Of a DNA stretch of 64,000 nt, positions 8,666-16,276 are shown piece after piece. The stretch is taken from positions 2,914,001 through 2,978,000 of the forward strand of contig NZ_AP023287.1 in the NCBI RefSeq assembly GCF_014218295.1. The letters run 5' to 3'. Origin of the DNA: Mycolicibacterium litorale (lineage in GTDB: Bacteria > Actinomycetota > Actinomycetes > Mycobacteriales > Mycobacteriaceae). Within the stretch, counting starts at the first letter, position 1, and the number at the start of each line of letters is the position of its first letter. The notes below the pieces were generated by a model. The model was not told where the DNA came from and did no database searches. It saw nothing but the letters and a program-made list of their open reading frames with translations. The position numbers were made by a program, and so were the translations under genes.

Positions 8666-10123
8666 TCACGCCGGACGGAAGGAGTCGTGCGCCGCGCGCG
8701 GAGCGTGTTTGACCATGATGTGGCGCGCGACGGTGTACTCCGCCACGGCGGCCTGGCTCATGTCCTTGCCGAAACCGCTGGCCTTCACACCTCCGTGCGG
8801 TGCCTCGGAGGCGATCGGCAGATGGTCGTTCACCCAGGTGACGCCTGCCTCGATCGCGTGTGCGGCGCGCAACGCGCGGGCCACGTCCGTCGTCCAGACC
8901 GACGACGCCAGCCCGTACCGGCAGTCGTTGGCGAGCCGGATCGCGTCGGCCTCATCGTCAAACGGCAGCGCGACCAGAACCGGACCGAACACCTCGTTCT
9001 GGACGATCTCGGCGGACTGGTCGACGCCGGTGACCAGCGTCGGCGGGTAGTAGGCCCCGTCGCCGTCCGGAAGGACACCTCCGGCCCGCACCGTCGCCCC
9101 CGCCGCGACGGCGCGCTCGACGAAACCGTGTACCCGGTCGCGGTGCTCGGCGCTGATCAGCGGTCCGATATCGGTGGCGGCGTCGAGTGGGTCACCTACC
9201 CGAATGGTCTTGAACGCGACGGCAAGTCGCTCGACGAGATCGTCGAACACCGACCGGTGGGCGTACACCCGCGTGGCGGCGGTGCAGTCCTGTCCGGAGT
9301 TGTAAGTCGCGCCCATCGCGATACCGTGCGCGGCGTCGTCGAGGTGCGCGTCGTCGAACACCAGACATGGTGCCTTGCCGCCGAGTTCGAGATGCACCCG
9401 CGCGCCGCGGACCGCGGCGGTCGACATCACCTGCCGGCCGGCGCGGGTGGACCCGGTGATCGAGATGAGCTGCACCCGTTCGTCGGCCACCAGCGCCCCT
9501 CCGACGGTCTCGTCACCGGTGACCACCTCGAGAACCCCGGGCGGGATACCGGCTTCCAGCGCGAGCTCGGCGATACGCAGCGTGCTCGACGGCGTCGTCG
9601 GAGCCGGTTTGATGACGATGGTGTTGCCGGCGGCCAGTGCCGGACCGACCTTCCACAGGCCCATGATCAACGGGAAATTCCACGGCGCGATACCGACGAC
9701 AGGTCCCACCGGCCGCCGGACGATCATCGAGGTGTAGCCGGTGCTGAGCAGACCGGCGCCGGTCTCCTCCAGCGAGCGTCCGGCACCGGCGAAGAACCGT
9801 AGGTTGTCGGTGCCGAACGGGAGCTCGCCGTCGCGGAAAACCGCTTCCGGCTTACCGGTTTCGGCGACTTCGAGCGCCGTGAGTTCGCCGGCATGGGCGT
9901 CGATGAGGTCGGCCCACCGCAGCAGCACCCGCGCGCGCTCACCGGCGGTACGCCCCGACCATTCCGGGAAGGCCTCCGCGGCGGCCGCGACAGCGCGAGC
10001 GGCTTCGTCGACCGTCGACTCCGAAACGGTCGCGGTGGGCCTGCCGGTCGCCGGGTTCACCAGCACGCGTTCGCGGCCCGACCCGGGAAGCCGTTGTCCC
10101 CGGTGGAATCGACCTGCGGTCAT
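8666..10123 (-). CDS. Aldehyde dehydrogenase (aminoaldehyde/betaine-aldehyde type)
   Basis: This 485-aa ALDH has catalytic Cys280 in SGQDC and general base Glu246 in LELGGK, with NFPL and a TVIKPA-like cofactor segment. The SGQDC form is common in gamma-aminobutyraldehyde and betaine-aldehyde dehydrogenases. Together with the upstream FAD amine oxidoreductase it would convert the released aldehyde to an acid such as GABA or its glutamyl form. The start is ATG 10123, preceded by GAGGAG at 7 bases; an in-frame TTG at 10138 is less suitable. Eleven bases separate it from the upstream oxidoreductase stop, so the two form one operon. Confidence 0.88.
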   Translation of the reverse strand: MTAGRFHRGQRLPGSGRERVLVNPATGRPTATVSESTVDEAARAVAAAAEAFPEWSGRTAGERARVLLRWADLIDAHAGELTALEVAETGKPEAVFRDGELPFGTDNLRFFAGAGRSLEETGAGLLSTGYTSMIVRRPVGPVVGIAPWNFPLIMGLWKVGPALAAGNTIVIKPAPTTPSSTLRIAELALEAGIPPGVLEVVTGDETVGGALVADERVQLISITGSTRAGRQVMSTAAVRGARVHLELGGKAPCLVFDDAHLDDAAHGIAMGATYNSGQDCTAATRVYAHRSVFDDLVERLAVAFKTIRVGDPLDAATDIGPLISAEHRDRVHGFVERAVAAGATVRAGGVLPDGDGAYYPPTLVTGVDQSAEIVQNEVFGPVLVALPFDDEADAIRLANDCRYGLASSVWTTDVARALRAAHAIEAGVTWVNDHLPIASEAPHGGVKASGFGKDMSQAAVAEYTVARHIMVKHAPRAAHDSFRPA

Positions 10124-10134
10124 GTTCTCACTCC

Positions 10135-11517
10135 TCAACTGTTGAAGCCGACACCGAATCGGTCGAATGTGCGCAACAGCAGACCCCTGCGGCCCGTCTC
10201 GTCCTCACGAGCCAAGGCGGCCCGGGTCAGCTCGACGGCGGGCCAGCGCAGCGGTTCGGGCGGGAAGGGCACCGCGGTGCCGGTGACTGCCTTGAGCCGG
10301 GTCCGTTCGGTCTCGCGGCCGGCCAGCAGGTCCAGTGCCACGCGGGCACCGAATCTCGTCGACGCCACACCCAGACCGGTGAATCCGACCGCATAGGCCA
10401 GTCGGCCCTGCATGGCGGTCCCGAAGATCGGGGTGAACCGGGTGGTCGTGTCGATGACGCCACCCCAGCGATGGGTGAACGGAACCTCTGCCAATTGCGG
10501 GAACGTTTCGCGGAAGTGGCGCGCCAACAGACGGTGCGACCGGTCGCGCAACTCCAGATTCGGGTTGACGGCATTGCCGTAGTGGTAGATGGCGTCGTAT
10601 CCGCCCCAGATGATGCGATCGTCGCGGGTTCGGCGGAAGTAATGGAACTGGTTGCCCGCGTCGGTGAGTCCCTGGTTCTGCGACCAGCCGATCGAGTCCA
10701 GCTGCGCGGCGGTCAACGGAGCCGTCGCCAACACGTAGTCGTAGACGGGCAGGATCCACGCGCGCAGTCGTCGCAGCAGTGGCCGGTAGGCGTTGGATGC
10801 CAGCAACACCTGTGCGCCCTCGACGGCCCCGTGCTCGCTGCGAACGATCAGGCCGCCACCATCGCGGCTGATACCAGTGGCCGCGGATCGCTCGAAGATC
10901 TTGGCGCCCATGCCTTCTGCCACGCGACGCAGGCCGAGTGTCAGCGCCATCGGGTCGACTAGGCCGCCGCGCATCGACCGGAGTCCGCCGAGGAATGCGT
11001 GCGAGTGGATGTCGGCGCGGACCTCGTCGCAGTCGAGGAAGCGGACGTCTTCGCCGTACCGGGCGTAGGTCGGCACCGCTTTGCGCAGCGATTCGTACTC
11101 GTGCGCCGTCCTGGCCAGCGTCGTCTTGCCGACCAACCGCAGATCGGCGTCGATGCCGTGGTCGTCCAGGAAGGCGGCGATCTGCTCGACGTTCTGGCGG
11201 CCGAGGCGCTGCAGTTCGTCGAGTTCGTCCGCCCACAGCGCCTCGCCGTGGGCCACTCCGTGAGTCAGTGATTCGGAGACGAATCCGCCGTTGCGCCCCG
11301 ATGCACCCGAACCCACCCAGTCCTGTTCGAGCACGACGACCCGGCGCGACGGATCCTCGGTCAACGCTTCGATGGCGGCCCACAACCCGGTGTATCCGGC
11401 ACCGACGATGGCCAGGTCGGCGGAAACCCGGCCGCGCAGCGGCTCGGTCTGTGGACCGGTCCGGAGTCCCTCCCACCACACCGGGCGCGGTTCGGCGTCG
11501 CGCAAGTCGTCCGTCAT
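10135..11517 (-). CDS. FAD-dependent amine oxidoreductase (DAO / PuuB-like)
   Basis: This 460-aa flavoprotein of the D-amino-acid-oxidase fold has an N-terminal dinucleotide site VGAGYTGLWAA at about residues 30-40, the acidic residue at the end of the second strand (VVVLEQD), and a conserved GLGVAS...G segment near the C-terminus. Length and overall pattern resemble gamma-glutamylputrescine oxidase, which oxidises an amine to an aldehyde, feeding the next gene's dehydrogenase. I place the start at ATG 11517 (MTDDLRDAEP); the frame stays open for 194 more codons, but that part overlaps the divergent TetR gene. No gamma-glutamylputrescine synthetase gene is in this window, so the substrate may be another amine. 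Confidence 0.85.
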   Translation of the reverse strand: MTDDLRDAEPRPVWWEGLRTGPQTEPLRGRVSADLAIVGAGYTGLWAAIEALTEDPSRRVVVLEQDWVGSGASGRNGGFVSESLTHGVAHGEALWADELDELQRLGRQNVEQIAAFLDDHGIDADLRLVGKTTLARTAHEYESLRKAVPTYARYGEDVRFLDCDEVRADIHSHAFLGGLRSMRGGLVDPMALTLGLRRVAEGMGAKIFERSAATGISRDGGGLIVRSEHGAVEGAQVLLASNAYRPLLRRLRAWILPVYDYVLATAPLTAAQLDSIGWSQNQGLTDAGNQFHYFRRTRDDRIIWGGYDAIYHYGNAVNPNLELRDRSHRLLARHFRETFPQLAEVPFTHRWGGVIDTTTRFTPIFGTAMQGRLAYAVGFTGLGVASTRFGARVALDLLAGRETERTRLKAVTGTAVPFPPEPLRWPAVELTRAALAREDETGRRGLLLRTFDRFGVGFNS

Positions 11518-11593
11518 TCGGACGATAGTTGCACTGACCTTCAGAGAACACAAGCGCGAAAGTTGCATGTCAAGCGCGTTAGGAATGTAAAAG

Positions 11594-11609
11594 TTGAGCT
11601 TCAGTTCAA
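11594..11609. promoter_or_regulatory. Imperfect inverted repeat in the divergent promoter, candidate TetR operator
   Basis: TTGAGCTTCAGTTCAA matches its own reverse complement at 12 of 16 positions. It lies about midway between the oxidoreductase and TetR starts, where TetR proteins often bind to control both themselves and the divergent gene. Confidence 0.3.
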
Positions 11610-11676
11610 AATTCTGCTTCCACAACCGCAATTTTCCTGGCACAGTGACGCACGACGTATCCCGAGGAGATGCCCT

Positions 11677-12300
11677 GTGCCCGTGAGTCGCACGGAACGA
11701 CGCGCGAAGCTGTTGCACGCCGCGCAGCGCGCTGTGATGAAGCACGGCGCCGACGTTCAGCTCAATCAGGTCGCGGCCGAAGCCGGCCTGACCTCCGGGG
11801 CGGTGCTCTATCACTTCCCCGATGTGCAGACCCTGCTCGTCGAGGCGAACCGCGCCGGTATGGAGCGGTTCTACGACGAGCGACTGCGCGCGATCGAGGG
11901 CATCGCCGAACCTGACCGCCGTCTGGTGGTCACCATCGAATCGGGCCTTCCCGTCGACTCCGACGATCCGGCGGTGAAGCTGCTGTGCGAGCTCGGCGGC
12001 GCCGCCGGGCGCTATCCCACCTACGGTGTCCTGCTGACCGCGCTCTTCGATCGGCAGGTGGCGATGTACCAGGTGATCCTGGAATCCGGTGCGGCGCAAG
12101 GTGTCTTCACCTTGGCCTCACCCTCGTTGGTGATCGCGCGCAACATCGTGGCGCTCGAGGATGCCTTCGGATACCGCATGGTGGCCCGCCATCCCAGCCT
12201 CGATGCCGACGCATCGATCGAGCAGATCCTCGACTACGCACGGGTGGCAACCGGCCACCCCCTCCCCCGCCGTGAGCCGGGCGAAAGGACGCAACCATGA
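11677..12300 (+). CDS. TetR-family transcriptional regulator
   Basis: This 207-aa protein has an N-terminal TetR helix-turn-helix (LNQVAAEAGLTSGAVLYHF, about residues 30-48) and an all-helical ligand domain. The start is GTG 11677, set by GAGGAG 7 bases upstream; an open frame extends further but looks non-coding. Its stop overlaps the ATG of the glycosyltransferase (ATGA), so it leads the downstream sugar cluster. It is also divergent from the amine oxidoreductase, 159 bases away. It could therefore control either or both units. The ligand is unknown. Confidence 0.9.
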   Translation: MPVSRTERRAKLLHAAQRAVMKHGADVQLNQVAAEAGLTSGAVLYHFPDVQTLLVEANRAGMERFYDERLRAIEGIAEPDRRLVVTIESGLPVDSDDPAVKLLCELGGAAGRYPTYGVLLTALFDRQVAMYQVILESGAAQGVFTLASPSLVIARNIVALEDAFGYRMVARHPSLDADASIEQILDYARVATGHPLPRREPGERTQP

Positions 12301-13610
12301 CCGACCCACTTACCATCATGTTCTGGCCGGAGTCGGCCTACGGACCCACGAACCAGTGCATCGGCGTCGCGGCGAAGCTGCGCGAACGTGGCCACCGGAT
12401 CGTGTTCGCCGCCGAATCCTCCTGGGCCGGAAAGATCGCGAAGTTCGGTTTCATCGAGGAACTCGTCGATCTGGCGGCGCCGGTCGAGGGCGCCGACGAA
12501 GGCGACCCCGGTCAGTTCTGGACGGACTTCATCGCCGAAACCGCGCCCGAGTTCGCCAAACCGACCATCGAGCAGCTCGAGACGTTCATCAAGCCGACCT
12601 TCCAGGCCCTCATCGACGGCGCCAAGTACTGCGAGCCGCGGCTGCGCGAGATCATCGCCGAGCACCGACCCGATGTCCTCGTCGAGGACAATGTCGTTCT
12701 GTTCCCGGCGCTGGCCACCGCGGGTAAACCGTTCGTGCGCTTCATCTCCTGCAGCCCACTGGAGGTGCCGGGACCCGATGTGCCGCCCCCGTTCTCGGGG
12801 TTGCCGAGCGATGACAGGTCGGAGTGGGACGCCTACCTCGCCGAGTTCGACCGGGCGCTGCGCCCCATGTGGGCGGACTTCGACGCCTGGGTCCGCGAGC
12901 AGGGCGCTCCGCCGCTGCCCGAACTGGAGTTCATGCCTCGCGACAACGCCGCCTCCATCTACATCTACCCAGCCGAGGCCGACTACACCGACAAGCGTCC
13001 GCTGGGTGAGACGTGGACGCGGGTGGACTCCAGCATCCGGGAGACCGATGAGGATTACGCTGTGCCCGCCTCCGTGGCGGACCGTCCCGAGGACAGCGCA
13101 CTGGTGTATCTGTCGCTGGGTTCGCTTGGCGGAGCTGATGTCTCGCTGATGCAACGGCTGATCGATGTGCTGGCCACCACCCGGCACCGCTTCATCGTCA
13201 GCATGGGCCCACAGGCAGACAAGCTCACGCTCGCCGGCAACATGGTCGGAGCGCAGATGCTGCCCCAGACCAGGATCATGCCGCTCGTCGACGCGGTGAT
13301 CTCGCACGGTGGCAACAACACGACCACCGAAGCGCTGCACTTCGGGAAGCCGCTGATCGTGCTCCCACTGTTCTGGGACCAGTACGAGAACGCCCAGCGC
13401 ATCCACGAATTGGACCTGGGTGTGCGGTTGGAGACCTATCACTTCACCGACGACCAGTTGACCGGTGCGCTGGAGCGCATCCTCACCGACGGCGCGCTGC
13501 GCGAGCGGGTTTCCCAGATCGGCGAACAGGTCCGCAAGCGCGACGGGCTGCGCCTGGCAGCCGACGTCATCGAACGCGTCGGGTACGAGCATCGCACCAC
13601 GCCCGCCTGA
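12297..13610 (+). CDS. Macrolide-type (GT1/UGT) glycosyltransferase
   Basis: This 437-aa GT-B fold enzyme has a GHRIVFAAESS strand-turn near the N-terminus (acceptor domain). The C-terminal nucleotide-sugar motif begins at His337 (HGGNNTTTEALHFGKP...D-Q-E/N), matching the MGT/UGT family that transfers sugars to natural products, sterols or lipids. No membrane segment is seen. The ATG overlaps the TetR stop by 4 bases and the next gene starts 3 bases after its stop, so it belongs to a tight TetR-GT-kinase-SIS operon. Acceptor and donor are unknown. Adjacency to amino-sugar-type genes suggests an amino sugar or glucose derivative, as inference. Confidence 0.88.
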   Translation: MTDPLTIMFWPESAYGPTNQCIGVAAKLRERGHRIVFAAESSWAGKIAKFGFIEELVDLAAPVEGADEGDPGQFWTDFIAETAPEFAKPTIEQLETFIKPTFQALIDGAKYCEPRLREIIAEHRPDVLVEDNVVLFPALATAGKPFVRFISCSPLEVPGPDVPPPFSGLPSDDRSEWDAYLAEFDRALRPMWADFDAWVREQGAPPLPELEFMPRDNAASIYIYPAEADYTDKRPLGETWTRVDSSIRETDEDYAVPASVADRPEDSALVYLSLGSLGGADVSLMQRLIDVLATTRHRFIVSMGPQADKLTLAGNMVGAQMLPQTRIMPLVDAVISHGGNNTTTEALHFGKPLIVLPLFWDQYENAQRIHELDLGVRLETYHFTDDQLTGALERILTDGALRERVSQIGEQVRKRDGLRLAADVIERVGYEHRTTPA

Positions 13611-13613
13611 GCC

Positions 13614-14834
13614 GTGCCATCGACCTCGACCCACCGGGACCCGCTCGACCTATTGCGCCTCGGCGACCGGCACGGGCTGGCCATCGTCGACCGGGACGGC
13701 ACGCTCTCGGCGGTACCCGTGGTCACCGACGGCGACCGCTGGCGGCGGGCCGAGCCCGGTGACGGGGCGGCCGAGGCACTGCTGCAGTTGCTCGCCGGCA
13801 CACCGGGTCGCTGCGCGCGGGGACGGTTCGAGGTGGTCTCGTGGACCAGCGGGCCCGCGCCGGACAGCGAACGCCCGGTCACCGTCGACCAGACCAACGA
13901 ATCGATCATCGTCGGTGATCTCGCGGTGGTGAAGTGGGCCACCCACCTGGAACCCGGTCCGCATCCGGCGCCCGGCCGACTGGCCGCCCTGACCGCCGCG
14001 GGGTTCACCGCCATGCCGACCCCCTGGGGAGTGGTGACCTGGACACCGCACGACGGTGCCGAGACTCTGGCGGCGACAGTCACCGGCTATCTGCCGGGCG
14101 CCGTCGACGGCTGGACGTGGGCGGTGGAGTTGTTCAAAGACGCCGCGCGGTCGGGTGATCACGCCACCGTCGTCGACGTGTGCGCCACGCTGGGAACGGT
14201 GGTCGCCGACCTGCACGCCTTGCTGGCCACCACCGTGACGACCGCGACCCGCTCAGACGCGCAGCGCTGGCGCGACGGCGCTTTCCAAACCCTGGCGGCC
14301 GCACGCGAGTTGGCCGGCCCGGCCAACGCCCAGTTGCTGGCCGACCACGCCGAGCACATCGCGGCCGTCCTGGACCGACTGTCCATGCTGGTCGGCATCC
14401 CGATCCTCGACGCACACGGCGATCTGCATGTCGGTCAGGTGCTGCGCACCGGCAAACTGTTGGTCGTCACCGACTTCGACGGAAATCCGGTGCTTCCTCC
14501 GGCCGAGCGGATCCTGCCGGTCCCGGCGGCGGTCGACGTGGCAGGCATCCTGCAGTCGTTGTCCCACGTGGCGATCGTCGCGGCCCGACGCAGCGAGCTC
14601 ACGCCGGAGCACCTCGCCCCGGTCGATGCCGCCGCCCGGGCCGCCCTGCTGGATTCATACCTGCACCGGCTGTCCGACACCGGTCACGCCGATCTGCACA
14701 TCGAACACGCGCTGAGCGCTTTGCGGCTGCAGCAGGTGCTCCGCGAGATCGTCTACGCCGGTCGTCATCTGCCCCGGTGGATGTACGTTCCCGACGCGGC
14801 ACTACCCGCCCTCCTCCAAGAAACGAGCCGATGA
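13614..14834 (+). CDS. Maltokinase/glucosamine-kinase-like phosphotransferase
   Basis: This 406-aa APH-like kinase has the Brenner-type catalytic loop HGDLHVGQ with Asp270 and the metal-binding D-F-D at 287-289. The HGDLHxGQVL form is characteristic of actinobacterial maltokinases (Mak/Pep2) and of the related glucosamine kinases described in actinobacteria. It lacks a fused trehalose synthase and is not next to glgE or treS. It lies beside a SIS-domain protein, which favours an amino-sugar role over maltose; this is inference. The start is GTG 13614, three bases after the glycosyltransferase stop, and its stop overlaps the next ATG (ATGA). Confidence 0.75.
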   Translation: MPSTSTHRDPLDLLRLGDRHGLAIVDRDGTLSAVPVVTDGDRWRRAEPGDGAAEALLQLLAGTPGRCARGRFEVVSWTSGPAPDSERPVTVDQTNESIIVGDLAVVKWATHLEPGPHPAPGRLAALTAAGFTAMPTPWGVVTWTPHDGAETLAATVTGYLPGAVDGWTWAVELFKDAARSGDHATVVDVCATLGTVVADLHALLATTVTTATRSDAQRWRDGAFQTLAAARELAGPANAQLLADHAEHIAAVLDRLSMLVGIPILDAHGDLHVGQVLRTGKLLVVTDFDGNPVLPPAERILPVPAAVDVAGILQSLSHVAIVAARRSELTPEHLAPVDAAARAALLDSYLHRLSDTGHADLHIEHALSALRLQQVLREIVYAGRHLPRWMYVPDAALPALLQETSR

Positions 14835-15796
14835 ACCCGGACGGATTCGCCACCGACCTCGCCCGCAAGCCGGATGTGCTTTCGAAGCTCGCCGACGCAC
14901 TGGCACAACGCAATCCGTGGTCGAGGGCCCTTCCCGATGAGGTGTCACGGGTGGTGTTCGTCGGTATGGGCTCGTCGGCCTACGCCGCCGGGGTGGCCGC
15001 CGCCCGGCTGCGCGCCCGCGGTATCTGCGCCGTCTCCGAGATCGCGTCGTCGCAACTGCTACCGGTCTGGGGCCCGGGCACGCTGGTGGTGGCGACGTCG
15101 GCGACGGGCGGTTCGGTGGAAACCCTCGACGCACTCGAGCGGATCGATCCCGTCGCGACCACCGTGGCGCTGACCAACACGGCCGGATCGGCGATCACCG
15201 AACGCTGCGATGCGACGGTCGAGTTACTGGCCGAGCCCGAGGTCGGCGGGGTCGCCTGCCGCAGCTACCAGCACACCCTCGCTCTGTTGATGGCACTGGA
15301 GTGCCAGTTGACCGGGACGTCAATCGATGATCTGGTCGCCGCGATCGGCGCGGCCGCGCAGGCCAGCGATCACCTGCTGTCCACCGAGCAAGACTGGCGC
15401 CCTGAGGTATCCGAGCATCTGCTGGGCCCGGTCGAGACGCATCTGTGCGCGCCGGCGCACCGCCTGTCGTCGGCGCAGCAGGGTGCGTTGATGTTCCGCG
15501 AAGGTCCCCGCCGGTCGGCCATCGGCTGTGAGAGCGGCGACTGGAGCCATGTCGACGTCTACCGCACCAAGAACACCGACCTGCGGATGCTGGTGTTCGC
15601 GGGATCGACATGGGAGGCCCAGATGGCCGAATGGACAGGGCCCCGCGGCACCCGCGTGGTCGCGGTCGGCGGGACGGTTCCGGCCGCCACCGCCACCGTG
15701 CGCTATCCCGGCGACGATGTCGACGATGTCCGGCTGCTCACCGAGACGCTCGTACCCGAGCTGGTGGCGGCCCGGGACTGGCAAGCCGCGGATTGA
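14831..15796 (+). CDS. SIS-domain sugar isomerase/deaminase-like protein
   Basis: This 321-aa protein has two SIS (sugar isomerase) folds, like GlmS C-terminal domains or AgaS. The first has GMGSSAYAAG and the Ser/Thr-rich phosphosugar loop ATSATGGSVE; the second half has GPRRSAIGCE. GlmS-type proteins bind hexosamine-6-phosphates, so it could deaminate or isomerise the kinase product, but no glutaminase domain is present. Its ATG overlaps the kinase stop by 4 bases. It ends the four-gene cluster; the next gene is convergent. Confidence 0.8.
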   Translation: MNPDGFATDLARKPDVLSKLADALAQRNPWSRALPDEVSRVVFVGMGSSAYAAGVAAARLRARGICAVSEIASSQLLPVWGPGTLVVATSATGGSVETLDALERIDPVATTVALTNTAGSAITERCDATVELLAEPEVGGVACRSYQHTLALLMALECQLTGTSIDDLVAAIGAAAQASDHLLSTEQDWRPEVSEHLLGPVETHLCAPAHRLSSAQQGALMFREGPRRSAIGCESGDWSHVDVYRTKNTDLRMLVFAGSTWEAQMAEWTGPRGTRVVAVGGTVPAATATVRYPGDDVDDVRLLTETLVPELVAARDWQAAD

Positions 15797-15855
15797 TCTG
15801 CTCGCGCTCAGACCGGAACTGGCAGCCGGTTACCAGCCATACCTTCGCCAGCCGA

Positions 15856-16119
15856 TCAGGCCGCCTTCCCCGCGGTGCGGACCTGCGCGCAGGCGCGCTC
15901 GAAGCGCGCCCACTCGGCGGGGCTCGGCCGCTCACCCGCATCTGAGACTGCCGACGCGCTGACCTCCGGACTCGGCAACCCTTCGGTGACGAACAGCTCG
16001 GCGAGCCGATTCACCTGACCCGCGGGGCTCTCCTCGTAGCTCTGGCATCCCGCCCAGTGCGAGTACCGCAGTTGCCAGCCGTCGTGATCGACCAACACGA
16101 TGTTGGCCCGATTCCCCAT
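15856..16119 (-). CDS. Conserved 87-aa actinobacterial protein of unknown function
   Basis: The N-terminus MGNRANIVLVDHDGWQLRYSH (Trp, Tyr, His-rich) resembles a conserved actinobacterial family beginning 'GxRANxVxVDxxGWxLxYSHW'; the function is not known to me. GGAAGGGG lies a few bases upstream of the ATG, a strong ribosome site. A longer open frame continues upstream but overlaps the divergent HNH gene and is rejected. No signal peptide or membrane segment is seen. Confidence 0.7.
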   Translation of the reverse strand: MGNRANIVLVDHDGWQLRYSHWAGCQSYEESPAGQVNRLAELFVTEGLPSPEVSASAVSDAGERPSPAEWARFERACAQVRTAGKAA

Positions 16120-16257
16120 GATTCCCCTTCCGGATCCGCGCCGTCGATCGACGGCGCTCAGCTTGCCGGCGGTATTCGCCTGCCCTCCGGCAACCTCCGG
16201 TCTCGCGGCCTCTGCGTAGAGGAGGGCGCCCAGGGTTTCTTCGTGGTTTGTCGGTGG

Positions 16258-16273
16258 TCGAATGTATGTTCGA
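16258..16273. promoter_or_regulatory. SOS box (LexA binding site)
   Basis: TCGAATGTATGTTCGA differs from the mycobacterial SOS box TCGAAC-N4-GTTCGA at one base. It ends 3 bases before the favoured ATG of the DUF222/HNH gene, so LexA bound here would cover the promoter and start. Confidence 0.85.
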
Positions 16274-16276
16274 ATC

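Noticed and set aside
11518..12099. The FAD oxidoreductase frame stays open 194 codons upstream of 11517.
   Set aside because: That part overlaps the divergent TetR gene on the other strand and its residues show no oxidoreductase similarity; high-GC shadow.
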